A DNA stretch of 36,887 bases from a virus: the IMG/VR virus record IMGVR_UViG_3300037540_000125, positions 1-36,887 of that record, one strand, 5' to 3'. Made by a program: the position numbers and the translations under genes. Under the pieces are notes generated by a model. The model was not told the origin of the DNA and did no database searches. It worked only from the letters and a program-made list of their open reading frames with translations. Of this stretch, positions 1-7,851 are shown piece after piece. Position 1 is the first letter of the stretch. Each line of letters starts with the position of its first letter.

Positions 1-1285
1 CCCAGGTCGCGTCGTCGATTCCGAGCACGTCGGCCGCGAGGTCGAAGTCCGCGGCCGCGGCCGACACGAGCCGGAGGTCGAAGCTACTCTTCGGCGTCGA
101 GTGTGTGAGAGCCAGGGCGCCCTCCGGTCTCGAGATCGTATTCGCCTCGCCGCCTCCGCCGGTCGGCGTGAGGATACAGGTCGGAGCGCCGGCCGCGTCG
201 TATTCGACGATCCGGTTCGCCGCGCCGGTGCAGGCGATCAGCTCGTCGAGCCCGACCGTGTCGTCGTCGAGCGAGAGGCCGCCGCCGATCGTCCCGGTCA
301 CGTCGCCGGCGGCGACGGTCTCCGCCTGGACAAACGCCGTCGTCGCGGCGAGCGTCGAGTCGTCGTTAACGGACGGACTCGCGTCCGCGGTAAAACTCGC
401 CGCCTCGAGGCCCATCGTAAAATCAAGCGTGTCGACGAGAGTTAGCGAGGAGAACTCGACCGTGTTCGTCGAGTGTGTAAGGCGGAGCCGCTCGACTCCG
501 TCGAAAAAGAACTCGAAATAATCCGCCGGCGTCCCCTCGACCGTGAGGCTCGAGTTCGAGTGTGCGATCGTCGTCTGAAAGGTAGAGAGCGAATCGCACA
601 CGTCGCAGGCATCGTTTAGGTCGGCGTCATAGTCGACCTTGAACATCATTCCAGTAACGAGCGTTGAACATTGCTTGACCTCGCGCGAGCTATCAGACTG
701 GAAGCACAGATACTCGTCCGTGATCCCGCCGCCGCCGAACGGTTGCGTGACGACCTTCGAGAAATCCGTGATCCCGTGGACGTCCGACTCGTCGGACGCG
801 TGCGTAGAGAGGTCCCCATCGGACGCCCATTTCGCGTCATCGATCACGAGCAAGTCGAAGGCCGCGATATCAAAATCCGCGGCCGCGGCCGACACGAGCC
901 GGAGGTCGACTCCGGCCTTCGGCGTCGAGTGCGTCAGAGCGAGGTCGCCCCCTGGGCTCGAGATCGTATTCGCCTCGCCGGCTCCGGCGAGCGGTTCGTC
1001 CAGGACCCAAGCGTCCGCCTCATCGCTCCAACGGCATACGTTTTCATCTGTACCGCCGCCCGTGTCGCCGGCGTTCCCGCACTCGGCGCTCGTGTCGCCG
1101 TCTATAACGACGATCCGGACGCCGAGGAGTTCCGCCGAACACGTTCCGGCCTGGACCTCGGCGACGGTACAGGCGACCGGCGCGCGGATCCCGGGCGACG
1201 AGGGCGAGGACGTCACCGGCTGAGCGAGCGCCGGCGCGGCGATCACGAGGGCGGCGAGGGCGGCGAGCTGCGCGCGTAGGCTCAC
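1..1285 (-). CDS. Tail fibre-like protein with signal peptide, 5' part (continues across the contig join)
   Basis: The gene starts at GTG 1283-1285 behind a GGAGG at about 1291-1297 and stays open to base 1. If the contig is circular it continues into 36860-35248, giving about 965 aa. The first 21 residues form a textbook Sec signal: a short basic start, an Ala/Leu core and an A-L-A|Q cleavage site. Next comes a cysteine-containing domain, then fibre-like sequence including DDSTLAATTAFVQ, the 'ATTAFVQ' motif common in phage tail fibres. A 142-residue module then begins that recurs in the other part. The position directly after the baseplate genes and the motif support a fibre or receptor-binding role. 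The signal peptide is unusual for a virion fibre. The exact role is inferred. Confidence 0.75.
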   Translation of the reverse strand, partial: MSLRAQLAALAALVIAAPALAQPVTSSPSSPGIRAPVACTVAEVQAGTCSAELLGVRIVVIDGDTSAECGNAGDTGGGTDENVCRWSDEADAWVLDEPLAGAGEANTISSPGGDLALTHSTPKAGVDLRLVSAAAADFDIAAFDLLVIDDAKWASDGDLSTHASDESDVHGITDFSKVVTQPFGGGGITDEYLCFQSDSSREVKQCSTLVTGMMFKVDYDADLNDACDVCDSLSTFQTTIAHSNSSLTVEGTPADYFEFFFDGVERLRLTHSTNTVEFSSLTLVDTLDFTMGLEAASFTADASPSVNDDSTLAATTAFVQAETVAAGDVTGTIGGGLSLDDDTVGLDELIACTGAANRIVEYDAAGAPTCILTPTGGGGEANTISRPEGALALTHSTPKSSFDLRLVSAAAADFDLAADVLGIDDATW

Positions 1286-1296
1286 GTTCGGACCTC

Positions 1297-1638
1297 CTAG
1301 ACGCGACGGCGCGCGGCGACCCAGAGACCGATCACACCCTGGGGATAGGTCACCTCGACCCGTCGAAACGTGCTGTTATAGCGGGAGATCGAGAACCGCC
1401 CGAACGTGATCCGCTTCCCGGCGCCGACCGTTGCGAGCTGGGAGGTGTGGACGTTGAGGTCGCCGTAAGGGCACGCCCTTTGCTCGGTCACGTGGACCTC
1501 GAGGTCCGCGCCGCTCTGGTTGTAGGCGTTCAGGATCGCGTCGCCGCGCGTGTTATCGAACTCGTCGCCGCCGGCCTCCGCCGCGACCTCGTTCCCCTCG
1601 AGCGGGTCGGAGGCCTCGAGGAGGACTAGGATCGCCAT
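1297..1638 (-). CDS. Hypothetical protein between two fibre genes
   Basis: This 113-aa protein has no signal peptide and no membrane segment. It is rich in short beta-like stretches, such as the LNAYNQSGADLEVHV region and the ITFGRFSISRYN region. Its ATG overlaps the stop of the upstream fibre gene as TAATG, with GGAGG ahead of it, so the two are translationally coupled. It sits between two fibre genes, which suggests an accessory virion protein or fibre chaperone. I do not recognise a family. The coding call rests on spacing, RBS and orderly codon use; any function is a guess from position. Confidence 0.7.
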   Translation of the reverse strand: MAILVLLEASDPLEGNEVAAEAGGDEFDNTRGDAILNAYNQSGADLEVHVTEQRACPYGDLNVHTSQLATVGAGKRITFGRFSISRYNSTFRRVEVTYPQGVIGLWVAARRRV

Positions 1639-2630
1639 TAAGCGACCTCCGGCGCGTAGTCGTCAACCCACCCGAGGACCTCGATAATTTGAACGCCGTT
1701 CGCCGTCTTGTACTTGATCCTCGAGGCGACCGTCTGATCGTCGTTCGGGACGAGCCCGGTGTCGTCGCCGTAGTGGACGTCGCCGCCGCCGCCGCCGCCG
1801 CAATGGAGGATCGCGTCGGAGTCGGCGTTCCCGTCTCCGGGCGCGATCCAAATCTCCTCGGAGCCGTTCGTCGTCTCGCATTCCGCGTGCAGGTAAAACG
1901 CCGACGCCGTCCGCGGCGCGTTGATCGTTAGCGCCGTGTAGGCGGCGTTATTCGGCGCCTCCGTGAAACTTGAATCACGATCGAACAGGACGATCAGGCC
2001 GCCGCGGCACGCGTTGAAGTTGGCGACGTCCTCGCCGGCATCATTCCAGAACGAGCCGACACACCTCCACGTCGTATTCGTCGGATGGTATCCGACCTTA
2101 TCTGCCGAGCCGCGAGGCTCCGGCCCGGTCGCGGAAAGGTGCTGGACGAGCGTCCCGGACGAGTTCTCGAGATACAGATAGTAGGGTGTGTCGGTTGCCT
2201 CGCTCCCCGTGTCGAGGTCGGAGCCGCCGACGCCGGAGTCGCCCAGCTCCCACACGATATTCGCAGACTGGGAGAGGACGACATTATCGATCTCGACCGT
2301 AATCAGGCCGCCGAGTCCGGGCGTGAATCGAACTTGATTGACCGCGACCCACTCGAAATTCGCGCGGAGGAGCCCAGTCGCCGCCGTCCCGAGGATCGCG
2401 TTCATCGCGTCGATTAGATCACTATCTCCGCCCGGCCCTTTCGTCCCGGTGATTCCGCCGGCGACGAGGACGGCCTCGAGGTTCGCCTGGATATCGTTCA
2501 GCCAGTCGGCTTCGATCACGGTCGCCGGGACTCCGCCTCCCGGGTCGCCGTTGTGCCACCACTTTTCGGTCCCGGCGGCGGTGATCGTCGGACGAACCGC
2601 GTTCGCCGTGTCGTTATCGATTCGGATCAC
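1638..2630 (-). CDS. Putative tail fibre / receptor-binding protein
   Basis: 330 aa, GTG start at 2630 with GGAGG in front. The N-terminal 80 residues (TVIEADWLNDIQANLEAVLVAG region) resemble the baseplate-attachment part of many phage tail fibre proteins, where a 'WLN.iQ.el' pattern is followed by a helix. The middle and C-terminal parts are Gly-, Asn- and Thr-rich with beta-type composition and a CGGGGGG run near residue 280. It follows the gp48-like baseplate gene, the usual place of fibre genes in Mu- and P2-like phages. It is probably attached to the baseplate; the receptor is unknown. Confidence 0.7.
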   Translation of the reverse strand: MIRIDNDTANAVRPTITAAGTEKWWHNGDPGGGVPATVIEADWLNDIQANLEAVLVAGGITGTKGPGGDSDLIDAMNAILGTAATGLLRANFEWVAVNQVRFTPGLGGLITVEIDNVVLSQSANIVWELGDSGVGGSDLDTGSEATDTPYYLYLENSSGTLVQHLSATGPEPRGSADKVGYHPTNTTWRCVGSFWNDAGEDVANFNACRGGLIVLFDRDSSFTEAPNNAAYTALTINAPRTASAFYLHAECETTNGSEEIWIAPGDGNADSDAILHCGGGGGGDVHYGDDTGLVPNDDQTVASRIKYKTANGVQIIEVLGWVDDYAPEVA

Positions 2631-2639
2631 GGGAGCCTC

Positions 2640-3224
2640 CTACGTATAGGAAAAGATCAGGAAAACGTGGGCTTGTTGCATCCCCTGAATCGTGCACTCG
2701 AGGAGTTCGTTTCCCCACCACCTGAGCGGATCGCCGGCGACGGCCTCGCCCGCTTTCGCCTCGAATATCGTCGTTTCCGGCGCGTTGACCTGGAGGACGA
2801 ACCACCACTCCCAGCCGTTGATCGGGAGGCCGCACGGATCGCCGCAGCGTAGCGGCGTGAACTCGTCGACGGTGATCGTATATCCGATCGCGAGCGCCGC
2901 GGCTTCGTAATCTTCGAGGCGTTGGAGTCCGAAGTCCGTCAATTTTCGGACGAGTACGTCGCGGCGCGCCTCGAGGGTTCCGGCGGCGCCGGAACATTCG
3001 TCGGGGAGGCCGGCGTCGTTCTCCCATTCGACGATCAGCTCCTCCGTCGTGTCCGCGTAGGCCTCGACGTCGAGGAGCGAGAGCCCGCGGCCGTGGACGC
3101 GCGCGAGTTCGTCGGCCCAGGCATAGAGGAGCTGGGAGAGGTTCGTCCCGATCTCCGTCGCCCAGGCCCGCCCAGGCGGGAGGAGTCGGAGGAGTTGATC
3201 GCGATAGTCCTCGGCTAGAGCCAC
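2640..3224 (-). CDS. Baseplate wedge/tail protein, Mu gp48 (YmfQ, DUF2313) family
   Basis: 194 aa, GTG start overlapping the end of the gp47-like gene by about 10 bases. The N-terminus (DYRDQLLRLLPPGRAW) is characteristic of the YmfQ/Mu gp48 family. That family completes the baseplate wedge and links it to the fibres, and its length is normally about 190-200 aa, as here. The mid-region 'VRKLTDFGLQRLEDYEAAALAIGY' also fits. Order gp46-gp47-gp48-fibre matches Mu. Confidence in the family is good; the fine structural role is taken from the family. Confidence 0.88.
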   Translation of the reverse strand: MALAEDYRDQLLRLLPPGRAWATEIGTNLSQLLYAWADELARVHGRGLSLLDVEAYADTTEELIVEWENDAGLPDECSGAAGTLEARRDVLVRKLTDFGLQRLEDYEAAALAIGYTITVDEFTPLRCGDPCGLPINGWEWWFVLQVNAPETTIFEAKAGEAVAGDPLRWWGNELLECTIQGMQQAHVFLIFSYT

Positions 3225-4300
3225 GTGATCGACCCAAGCGTCCGGATTTGATTCGTCGTCGATGTGACGTCAGCGGACGGGACGCTGACCGTATTATCCG
3301 TTTCGCCGGCGGCCGCGGAGACCGCCTCGCGGATCTGAGAGAGATAGATCGTCCCGCCCGGCGTCCCCTCGCGGAGGTGGAGGTCCTCGAGTTCGGCCTG
3401 GACGGCGGCGCGGATCTCCGCGGTATCCGGCGTGATCGCGATCGAGTAGGCCTGAGCGAGCGCCGTCGGCGCGACGACGAATAGCTCGACCGTTGCGGGC
3501 TTCCCGACCGTCCGCCCGGTCTCCGGGTCGACGTGTTCGAGGAGGTAGGCCTCGACGGCGGCGACGTCGGCGGAGTCCGGGATCAGGCCGTCCGGATCGT
3601 CGTCACGAACGAATGTTACGGAGACCGTCCCGAAACCGAGCGCGCGTTCCGTCGCCCAGGCGCGCGTAACGCCCGGGACCTCGAGCGCCCAGGCCTCATA
3701 GTCGTTAGTGTGACCGCCTCGAGGCGGCGTCCGGATCCGGCGGAGCGTCCGCGCGCGGAGCGCCGCGTCGCTCTCGTCGTCGGCGCCGTCGGCCATTCCG
3801 CCGGCGGAGACGGTCCCGGTCGCATCGACGCCGGCGATCGGAGACGAGAACGTGAGGACGGTTCCCGCGTCGGCGTTGCCGTCCTCGCCCGCCTCGACCG
3901 CGGTCCCGGCGACGGTGATCGTTCCGCCGGAGATCACGCCCTCCTCCGTCGTCACATACTCGACGGCGTCGCCGCGGAGTAACTCCGTCCCGATCGGGAT
4001 CACAATCGCGTCGCCACCGGTGATCGTAATCCCGCCGACCGCGAACTGGGCCGGCGTCCGATCCGTTCCCCAGAAGGCGGAGTGCCGCGTGAGGTGTTCG
4101 GAGTCGGCGCTATCGACGAATAGCTGGCGGGAGAGGTAGTCGAGGAACCCGTAGAGGCCGTGAACGGCGCCGGCGGATACCTGGGCGAGGACCCCCAGGA
4201 CGGAGCGCCGGAGGAGCGCGTCCGCGCCCGGGAGGCGCGCCGATAGGTCGGCCTTCGCGCGTTGGATCAATTCCGTAAGCGTAGGCCGCGCGAACGCCAT
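3215..4300 (-). CDS. Baseplate J-like protein (Mu gp47 family)
   Basis: 361 aa from ATG 4298-4300, directly after the gp46-like stop (TGATATG). An upstream ATG at 4420 would run through the previous gene and is rejected. The start 'ARPTLTELIQRAKADLSARLPGADALLRRS' and the later 'HLTRHSAFWGTDRTPA' and 'ALRARTLRRIRTPPRGGHTNDYEAWALEVPGVTRAW' blocks are hallmarks of the P2 gpJ/Mu gp47 baseplate wedge family. It forms part of the wedge that opens on contraction. Neighbours on both sides are the expected partners. Confidence 0.93.
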   Translation of the reverse strand: MAFARPTLTELIQRAKADLSARLPGADALLRRSVLGVLAQVSAGAVHGLYGFLDYLSRQLFVDSADSEHLTRHSAFWGTDRTPAQFAVGGITITGGDAIVIPIGTELLRGDAVEYVTTEEGVISGGTITVAGTAVEAGEDGNADAGTVLTFSSPIAGVDATGTVSAGGMADGADDESDAALRARTLRRIRTPPRGGHTNDYEAWALEVPGVTRAWATERALGFGTVSVTFVRDDDPDGLIPDSADVAAVEAYLLEHVDPETGRTVGKPATVELFVVAPTALAQAYSIAITPDTAEIRAAVQAELEDLHLREGTPGGTIYLSQIREAVSAAAGETDNTVSVPSADVTSTTNQIRTLGSITWL

Positions 4301-4301
4301 A

Positions 4302-4751
4302 TCAGACCGCCTCCCAGACGTAGCTAAATCGGAAATCAATCCTCGTTCCGCGCGGCTCGTAAATTTCGACCTGGAGGGCGGCGAGGTCGTCGTCGAGGAT
4401 CTCGCCGACGGCGTCGACACGAGTCGCGATCCCGTCCTCGACGAGCCACGCCAGCGCGTCGCGCGCGCGCTCCTCGAGCTGCGCGCGGGTCCGTTCGATA
4501 TTCAGCTCCCGGTCGAGGAGCCAGAGAAGCGACCCGGTTTGATCGCCGGCGAGCTGCGCGAACGAGTCCCCCCAGAAACCACGGCGATCCGTCGACTCCG
4601 CCGGGAGCCGAACGTCTCGAGGCGCGCGAGCGTCAGAGAACAGCGAAACGACGACGGCCGTTAGGAGGCCGTCGTCGGCCTGGAGATCCGCGGCCTCGAG
4701 GGCGAGGTCGTAGGTTCCGTCCGTCGAATCGAACACGAGCGCGGCGTCCAT
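4302..4751 (-). CDS. Baseplate wedge protein, Mu GP46 family
   Basis: 149 aa, a typical size for the family. The 'DLQADDGLLTAVVVSLFSDARA' stretch followed by 'RRGFWGDSF' is the signature of Mu gp46-type proteins, the counterpart of the small gp25-like baseplate subunit. The ATG at 4749-4751 has only a modest purine-rich RBS (AGGGGA). It is followed almost without a gap by the gp47-like gene. A 128-base noncoding stretch separates it from the spike gene upstream, unusual within this tightly packed operon. Confidence 0.9.
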   Translation of the reverse strand: MDAALVFDSTDGTYDLALEAADLQADDGLLTAVVVSLFSDARAPRDVRLPAESTDRRGFWGDSFAQLAGDQTGSLLWLLDRELNIERTRAQLEERARDALAWLVEDGIATRVDAVGEILDDDLAALQVEIYEPRGTRIDFRFSYVWEAV

Positions 4752-4879
4752 CCCAGGCGGTCCCCTTTCTCTGGATCACTAGGTCCTAGCGGTCGGACCT
4801 CCTCGAGAACTCTCGACCTGGGCGATCCTCGAGCGCCTCTTTTCTGGGCACTCCAAGCGAAACCCGCGCAGCTCGCGAT
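4752..4879 (-). repeat. Intergenic element R1 (GGTCCTAG ... CGATCCTCGAG)
   Basis: This 128-base gap inside the tail operon holds an inverted repeat AGGTCC/GGACCT (4781-4800). Bases 4802-4833 match 19897-19928 at 27 of 32 positions by eye. The parts GGTCCTAG and GCGATCCTCGAG also recur near 31810-31861. All three sites sit at the 3' end of a minus-strand gene. A terminator or RNA-processing role is possible but no U-run is present. Confidence 0.45.
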
Positions 4880-5599
4880 TCAGTCCGCTTTCGTGATAAT
4901 CGTGGTGTCGACGTCGAGGACGGCGACATCCGAGACGAAAACTCCGGTGAGGTCGCCGGAGTGTCGATGAGCGTTGAACGTCGCGAGGAACGTCTCATTA
5001 CATAGCTTTTGTAGCGCGGCGAGCGCGCCGAGATTGACGTTCGTTAAACCCTTCACATTGACGACGCCGGCGGTCGCCTCGAGATCGATATCTCCGACCG
5101 TCGCGACGACCGTTATCCCTCCCGCCGCCGCCTTGATATCGACGCCGGTCGCGCCGTCGATCGTCACGTCGCCCTCGGAGTCGACCGTGACGTCGCCCTC
5201 GGCGTCGACGTCGACGTCGAGCGGCGTCTCGACGACGACGCCCGTCCGCTTTAGGTGGACGCTCTGGCCGAGGTCGTCGTGAATCGCGACCTCGCCGTCC
5301 TCGAGCGTCACCTTGTAGCGGCGGTCCGCAGTCGCGATTATCACCGCGTGATCCCGGAGCCCGGCGATCGCCGCGGCGATCGCTTCCGAGCCCGCCTTCG
5401 GCCGGCTCGCGAATCCGTATTCCTGGAATAGCTCGACGCCCTCGAGGATCTCGTCCGCCAGGCCGGCGAGCTGCGCGGTCCGGAGGAGCGGATCCTCCCG
5501 GATCGCCTGGACGACGAACCGGCCGATGATAAGCTGAATCCGCGTCCAGAGCGGCGCGAGGAGCCGGTTTAATCCTCGGACGTTTCGGACGTTGTCCAC
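4880..5599 (-). CDS. Baseplate spike / assembly protein, Mu gp45 (gpV-like)
   Basis: 239 aa, GTG start at 5599 overlapping the hub gene, with GGGAG ahead. The N-terminal half is the OB-fold type of the gp45/gpV family. Then comes a long run of short beta repeats rich in Val, Asp and Gly (DVDVDAEGDVTVDSEGDVTI region), as expected for a trimeric beta-helix spike. Near the C-terminus lies an H-R-H motif (FNAHRHSGD), matching the HxH iron-binding tip of P2 gpV and Mu gp45. The protein forms the membrane-piercing tip of the contractile tail. Confidence 0.9.
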   Translation of the reverse strand: MDNVRNVRGLNRLLAPLWTRIQLIIGRFVVQAIREDPLLRTAQLAGLADEILEGVELFQEYGFASRPKAGSEAIAAAIAGLRDHAVIIATADRRYKVTLEDGEVAIHDDLGQSVHLKRTGVVVETPLDVDVDAEGDVTVDSEGDVTIDGATGVDIKAAAGGITVVATVGDIDLEATAGVVNVKGLTNVNLGALAALQKLCNETFLATFNAHRHSGDLTGVFVSDVAVLDVDTTIITKAD

Positions 5600-6651
5600 A
5601 GTGAATCACTCCCGCTCTCTGGGATCGCCTGGACGCCGAACGCCTCGCGCGGCGCGAGGTCAAGCTCGGCACGCGTTCCGCCGGAGTCCTTTAGGTAAGT
5701 AACGCCGGCGATCAGGAGGCGGCGGTCGATCTCGAGGAACTCGTCGCGGACGTGAACGAATGTATTAGGCCGCCAGAGAGCGCCCTCGTCGTCGCGCCAG
5801 TCCCGGACCGTGATCGTCGCGGTCCGACCGTTCGCGCTCCGCCGGTTCGCCTCGAGGCGCGCGCGGATCCCGAGCGTCGAGGGATCCGCCTGGGCCTCCG
5901 CGATAATCGTCCGCGGCCGATAGCGCCCGACTCCCGGATCGGTCGCTCGCGCGAACGGCGACGTCACCGGCTCGGCGAAATCGAAATCGGATCCGGCGCG
6001 TTGTCCCTTGACGGTGTAAACGCTGAACCGATCGCGGGTCGAATACTCGACGGAGCCCGCGAGCACGTTCGAGCCCAGGACGAGCGGCGCGGCGACACGG
6101 CTCCCGGCGCCCGCTTCCGTCAGGATGAGCATTCCGAGCCCGTCCGTCGTCACGAGGACGCCGCGGTGACGTGCCATTCTTTCTATCGACGCGAACGCCG
6201 TCTCCGACTCCTGGACTCGCCAGCGCGTAAACGGTTCGCCGAGCGAGACCTCGGAGCGGACACCGACGTCGAACGGCGCCGCGAGCGCCTGGGCGATCCG
6301 GAGCATTCCGGCGCCGTGCCACTCGCCCGGGACGTGGACCGCCGAACAGTCGACGAGATCGGACGTCCGATCTCGGCCGGCGACGAGGATCGCGTGAGAG
6401 TTCGCGTCGTAGGACGGGACGCGCCGGTCGATATATCCGGTGATTACGATCTCGCCGTGAATCGCGACCGAGCACTCCGCGCCGAGCTGGATCTCGCGGG
6501 CGGCGACGTCCTCCGGGTTCGATTGTGAGACAGAGAACGAGAACGAGCCGGACGCGTTCGTGATCGAGAGCGAGACCGCGACTGTCGTCCAGGAGGTAAA
6601 CCGTTTCCCGCTCGCGCGCAGCTCGACCGGGGCAGCGGTCGTTTCAGGCAT
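5569..6651 (-). CDS. Baseplate hub protein, Mu gp44 (gpP/gpD-like)
   Basis: 360 aa. The sequence opens with a beta-rich part (WTTVAVSLSITNASGSFSFSVS) and continues with 'VITGYIDRRVPSYDANSHAILVAGRDRTSDLVDCS', a pattern typical of Mu gp44/P2 gpD hub proteins. The length fits the family. It lies between the gp43-like and spike genes, as in Mu, and overlaps both by a few bases. It forms the central hub between tube and spike. Confidence 0.88.
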   Translation of the reverse strand: MPETTAAPVELRASGKRFTSWTTVAVSLSITNASGSFSFSVSQSNPEDVAAREIQLGAECSVAIHGEIVITGYIDRRVPSYDANSHAILVAGRDRTSDLVDCSAVHVPGEWHGAGMLRIAQALAAPFDVGVRSEVSLGEPFTRWRVQESETAFASIERMARHRGVLVTTDGLGMLILTEAGAGSRVAAPLVLGSNVLAGSVEYSTRDRFSVYTVKGQRAGSDFDFAEPVTSPFARATDPGVGRYRPRTIIAEAQADPSTLGIRARLEANRRSANGRTATITVRDWRDDEGALWRPNTFVHVRDEFLEIDRRLLIAGVTYLKDSGGTRAELDLAPREAFGVQAIPESGSDSLWTTSETSED

Positions 6652-7849
6652 CCGTCAAAACCTGGAGGGCGCTCCCGCCCGGCGTAAACCCAGGGTGAGG
6701 GATCCCGTTCCGGGCGATCAGCTCCTCGTCGCGTGTCGCGTCGCCGTAGAGGTGCTGCGCGATCGCGAGCGCGGGCATCGTCGCCGGCGGCGTGAACCTC
6801 GAGAGCCGCGCCAGCGTCGACGCGCGGGCCTGGATATCGTCGGCAACGGCGGCATATAACGCGCGCAGCTCGAGATAGGTGTCGTCCGTGTAGAACTCGC
6901 CGGCCGCAAGTAGCTCGACGTCGAGGGCCTCGAGGACGCGGCCGCGGACGTCCTGGGCCTCCTCGTAACTCGCGAACTCGACGTCCGGGACGGCGGCCGC
7001 GGCGCGGGCGATCGCGGCGCGGCGTTGGAGCGAGACGATCGCCTCCTGATTGACGCCGGCCTGAATCCGCGCCGGCGTCGATGTCGTTTGAGGCTCGAGG
7101 TCGACGAGGGTCTCGGCGAGTTCAAGCATCCGATCGATCCGATCGTTCGGATCGGTCGCGAGATCCGCGACGGATCCGGTTAGCCGATCGATCTCCGTTC
7201 CGAGACTCGCCGGCGTGTAGGAGAGCGCGACGATATCCTCGCGGAAATTCGCGAGGTCCCGGAATACCTCCGCGGCCGGCTCGAGGCCTCCGCGGGCGAG
7301 GCGCTCCGCCGTCTCGAGTCCGTCGGCGACGTCGCCGAGGACGACCTGGGAGAGGCCGGCGAGGTAGGAGGGCCGGGTCGAGGTCGAATAGGTCGCGCCG
7401 AACGTCGTCACGGACGACGCCGCGGCGCTCGAGGCCGTATCCGTCACCGCCCAGGCCGTGTCGGTCTCGGCGACCGGCGCGACGTTCACGCCCGCCTCCT
7501 CGAACGTCAGCGTAAACCGGGCGAACGCGCCCTCCTGGAGATTCTCGCGGAGTTGGCATCGGACGCATACGACGGAGAGAACACCCTCCCAGGGATCGAT
7601 CAGCTCGCCGGCGCCGGCCTCCTCGCACGCCGCGAGGAGTTCGTCGCGGGCGGTCATGTAGTCATCGCCGACGACAAAGGCGGATTGCGAGATCGTTCGA
7701 GCCCGCCGGCCCAGGTCCTCGGAGTAGGGTTCGTCCCGTTGGGGGTACTCGTGGAGGACGGTACGGCGCCCAGTCCCGAGCCCGCGCTCCTCGACGACGT
7801 AACGGACGCCGCGAAAACTCGCGTCGCGGAGATTCTCACGCCAGCCCAC
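6644..7849 (-). CDS. DNA circularization/hub-associated tail protein (Mu gp43/gpN-like)
   Basis: 401 aa, GTG start at 7847-7849 behind GGGAG. The start 'WRENLRDASFRGVRYVVEERGLGTGRRTVLHEYPQRDEPYSEDLGR' matches the N-terminal domain called 'DNA circulation protein' in Mu-like phages. In those structures the protein connects hub and tube, and the DNA-circularization name is historical. The remainder is mostly helical with many Ala and Glu. It overlaps the hub gene by 8 bases and follows the tape measure directly. Confidence 0.88.
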   Translation of the reverse strand: MGWRENLRDASFRGVRYVVEERGLGTGRRTVLHEYPQRDEPYSEDLGRRARTISQSAFVVGDDYMTARDELLAACEEAGAGELIDPWEGVLSVVCVRCQLRENLQEGAFARFTLTFEEAGVNVAPVAETDTAWAVTDTASSAAASSVTTFGATYSTSTRPSYLAGLSQVVLGDVADGLETAERLARGGLEPAAEVFRDLANFREDIVALSYTPASLGTEIDRLTGSVADLATDPNDRIDRMLELAETLVDLEPQTTSTPARIQAGVNQEAIVSLQRRAAIARAAAAVPDVEFASYEEAQDVRGRVLEALDVELLAAGEFYTDDTYLELRALYAAVADDIQARASTLARLSRFTPPATMPALAIAQHLYGDATRDEELIARNGIPHPGFTPGGSALQVLTDA

Positions 7850-7851
7850 GG

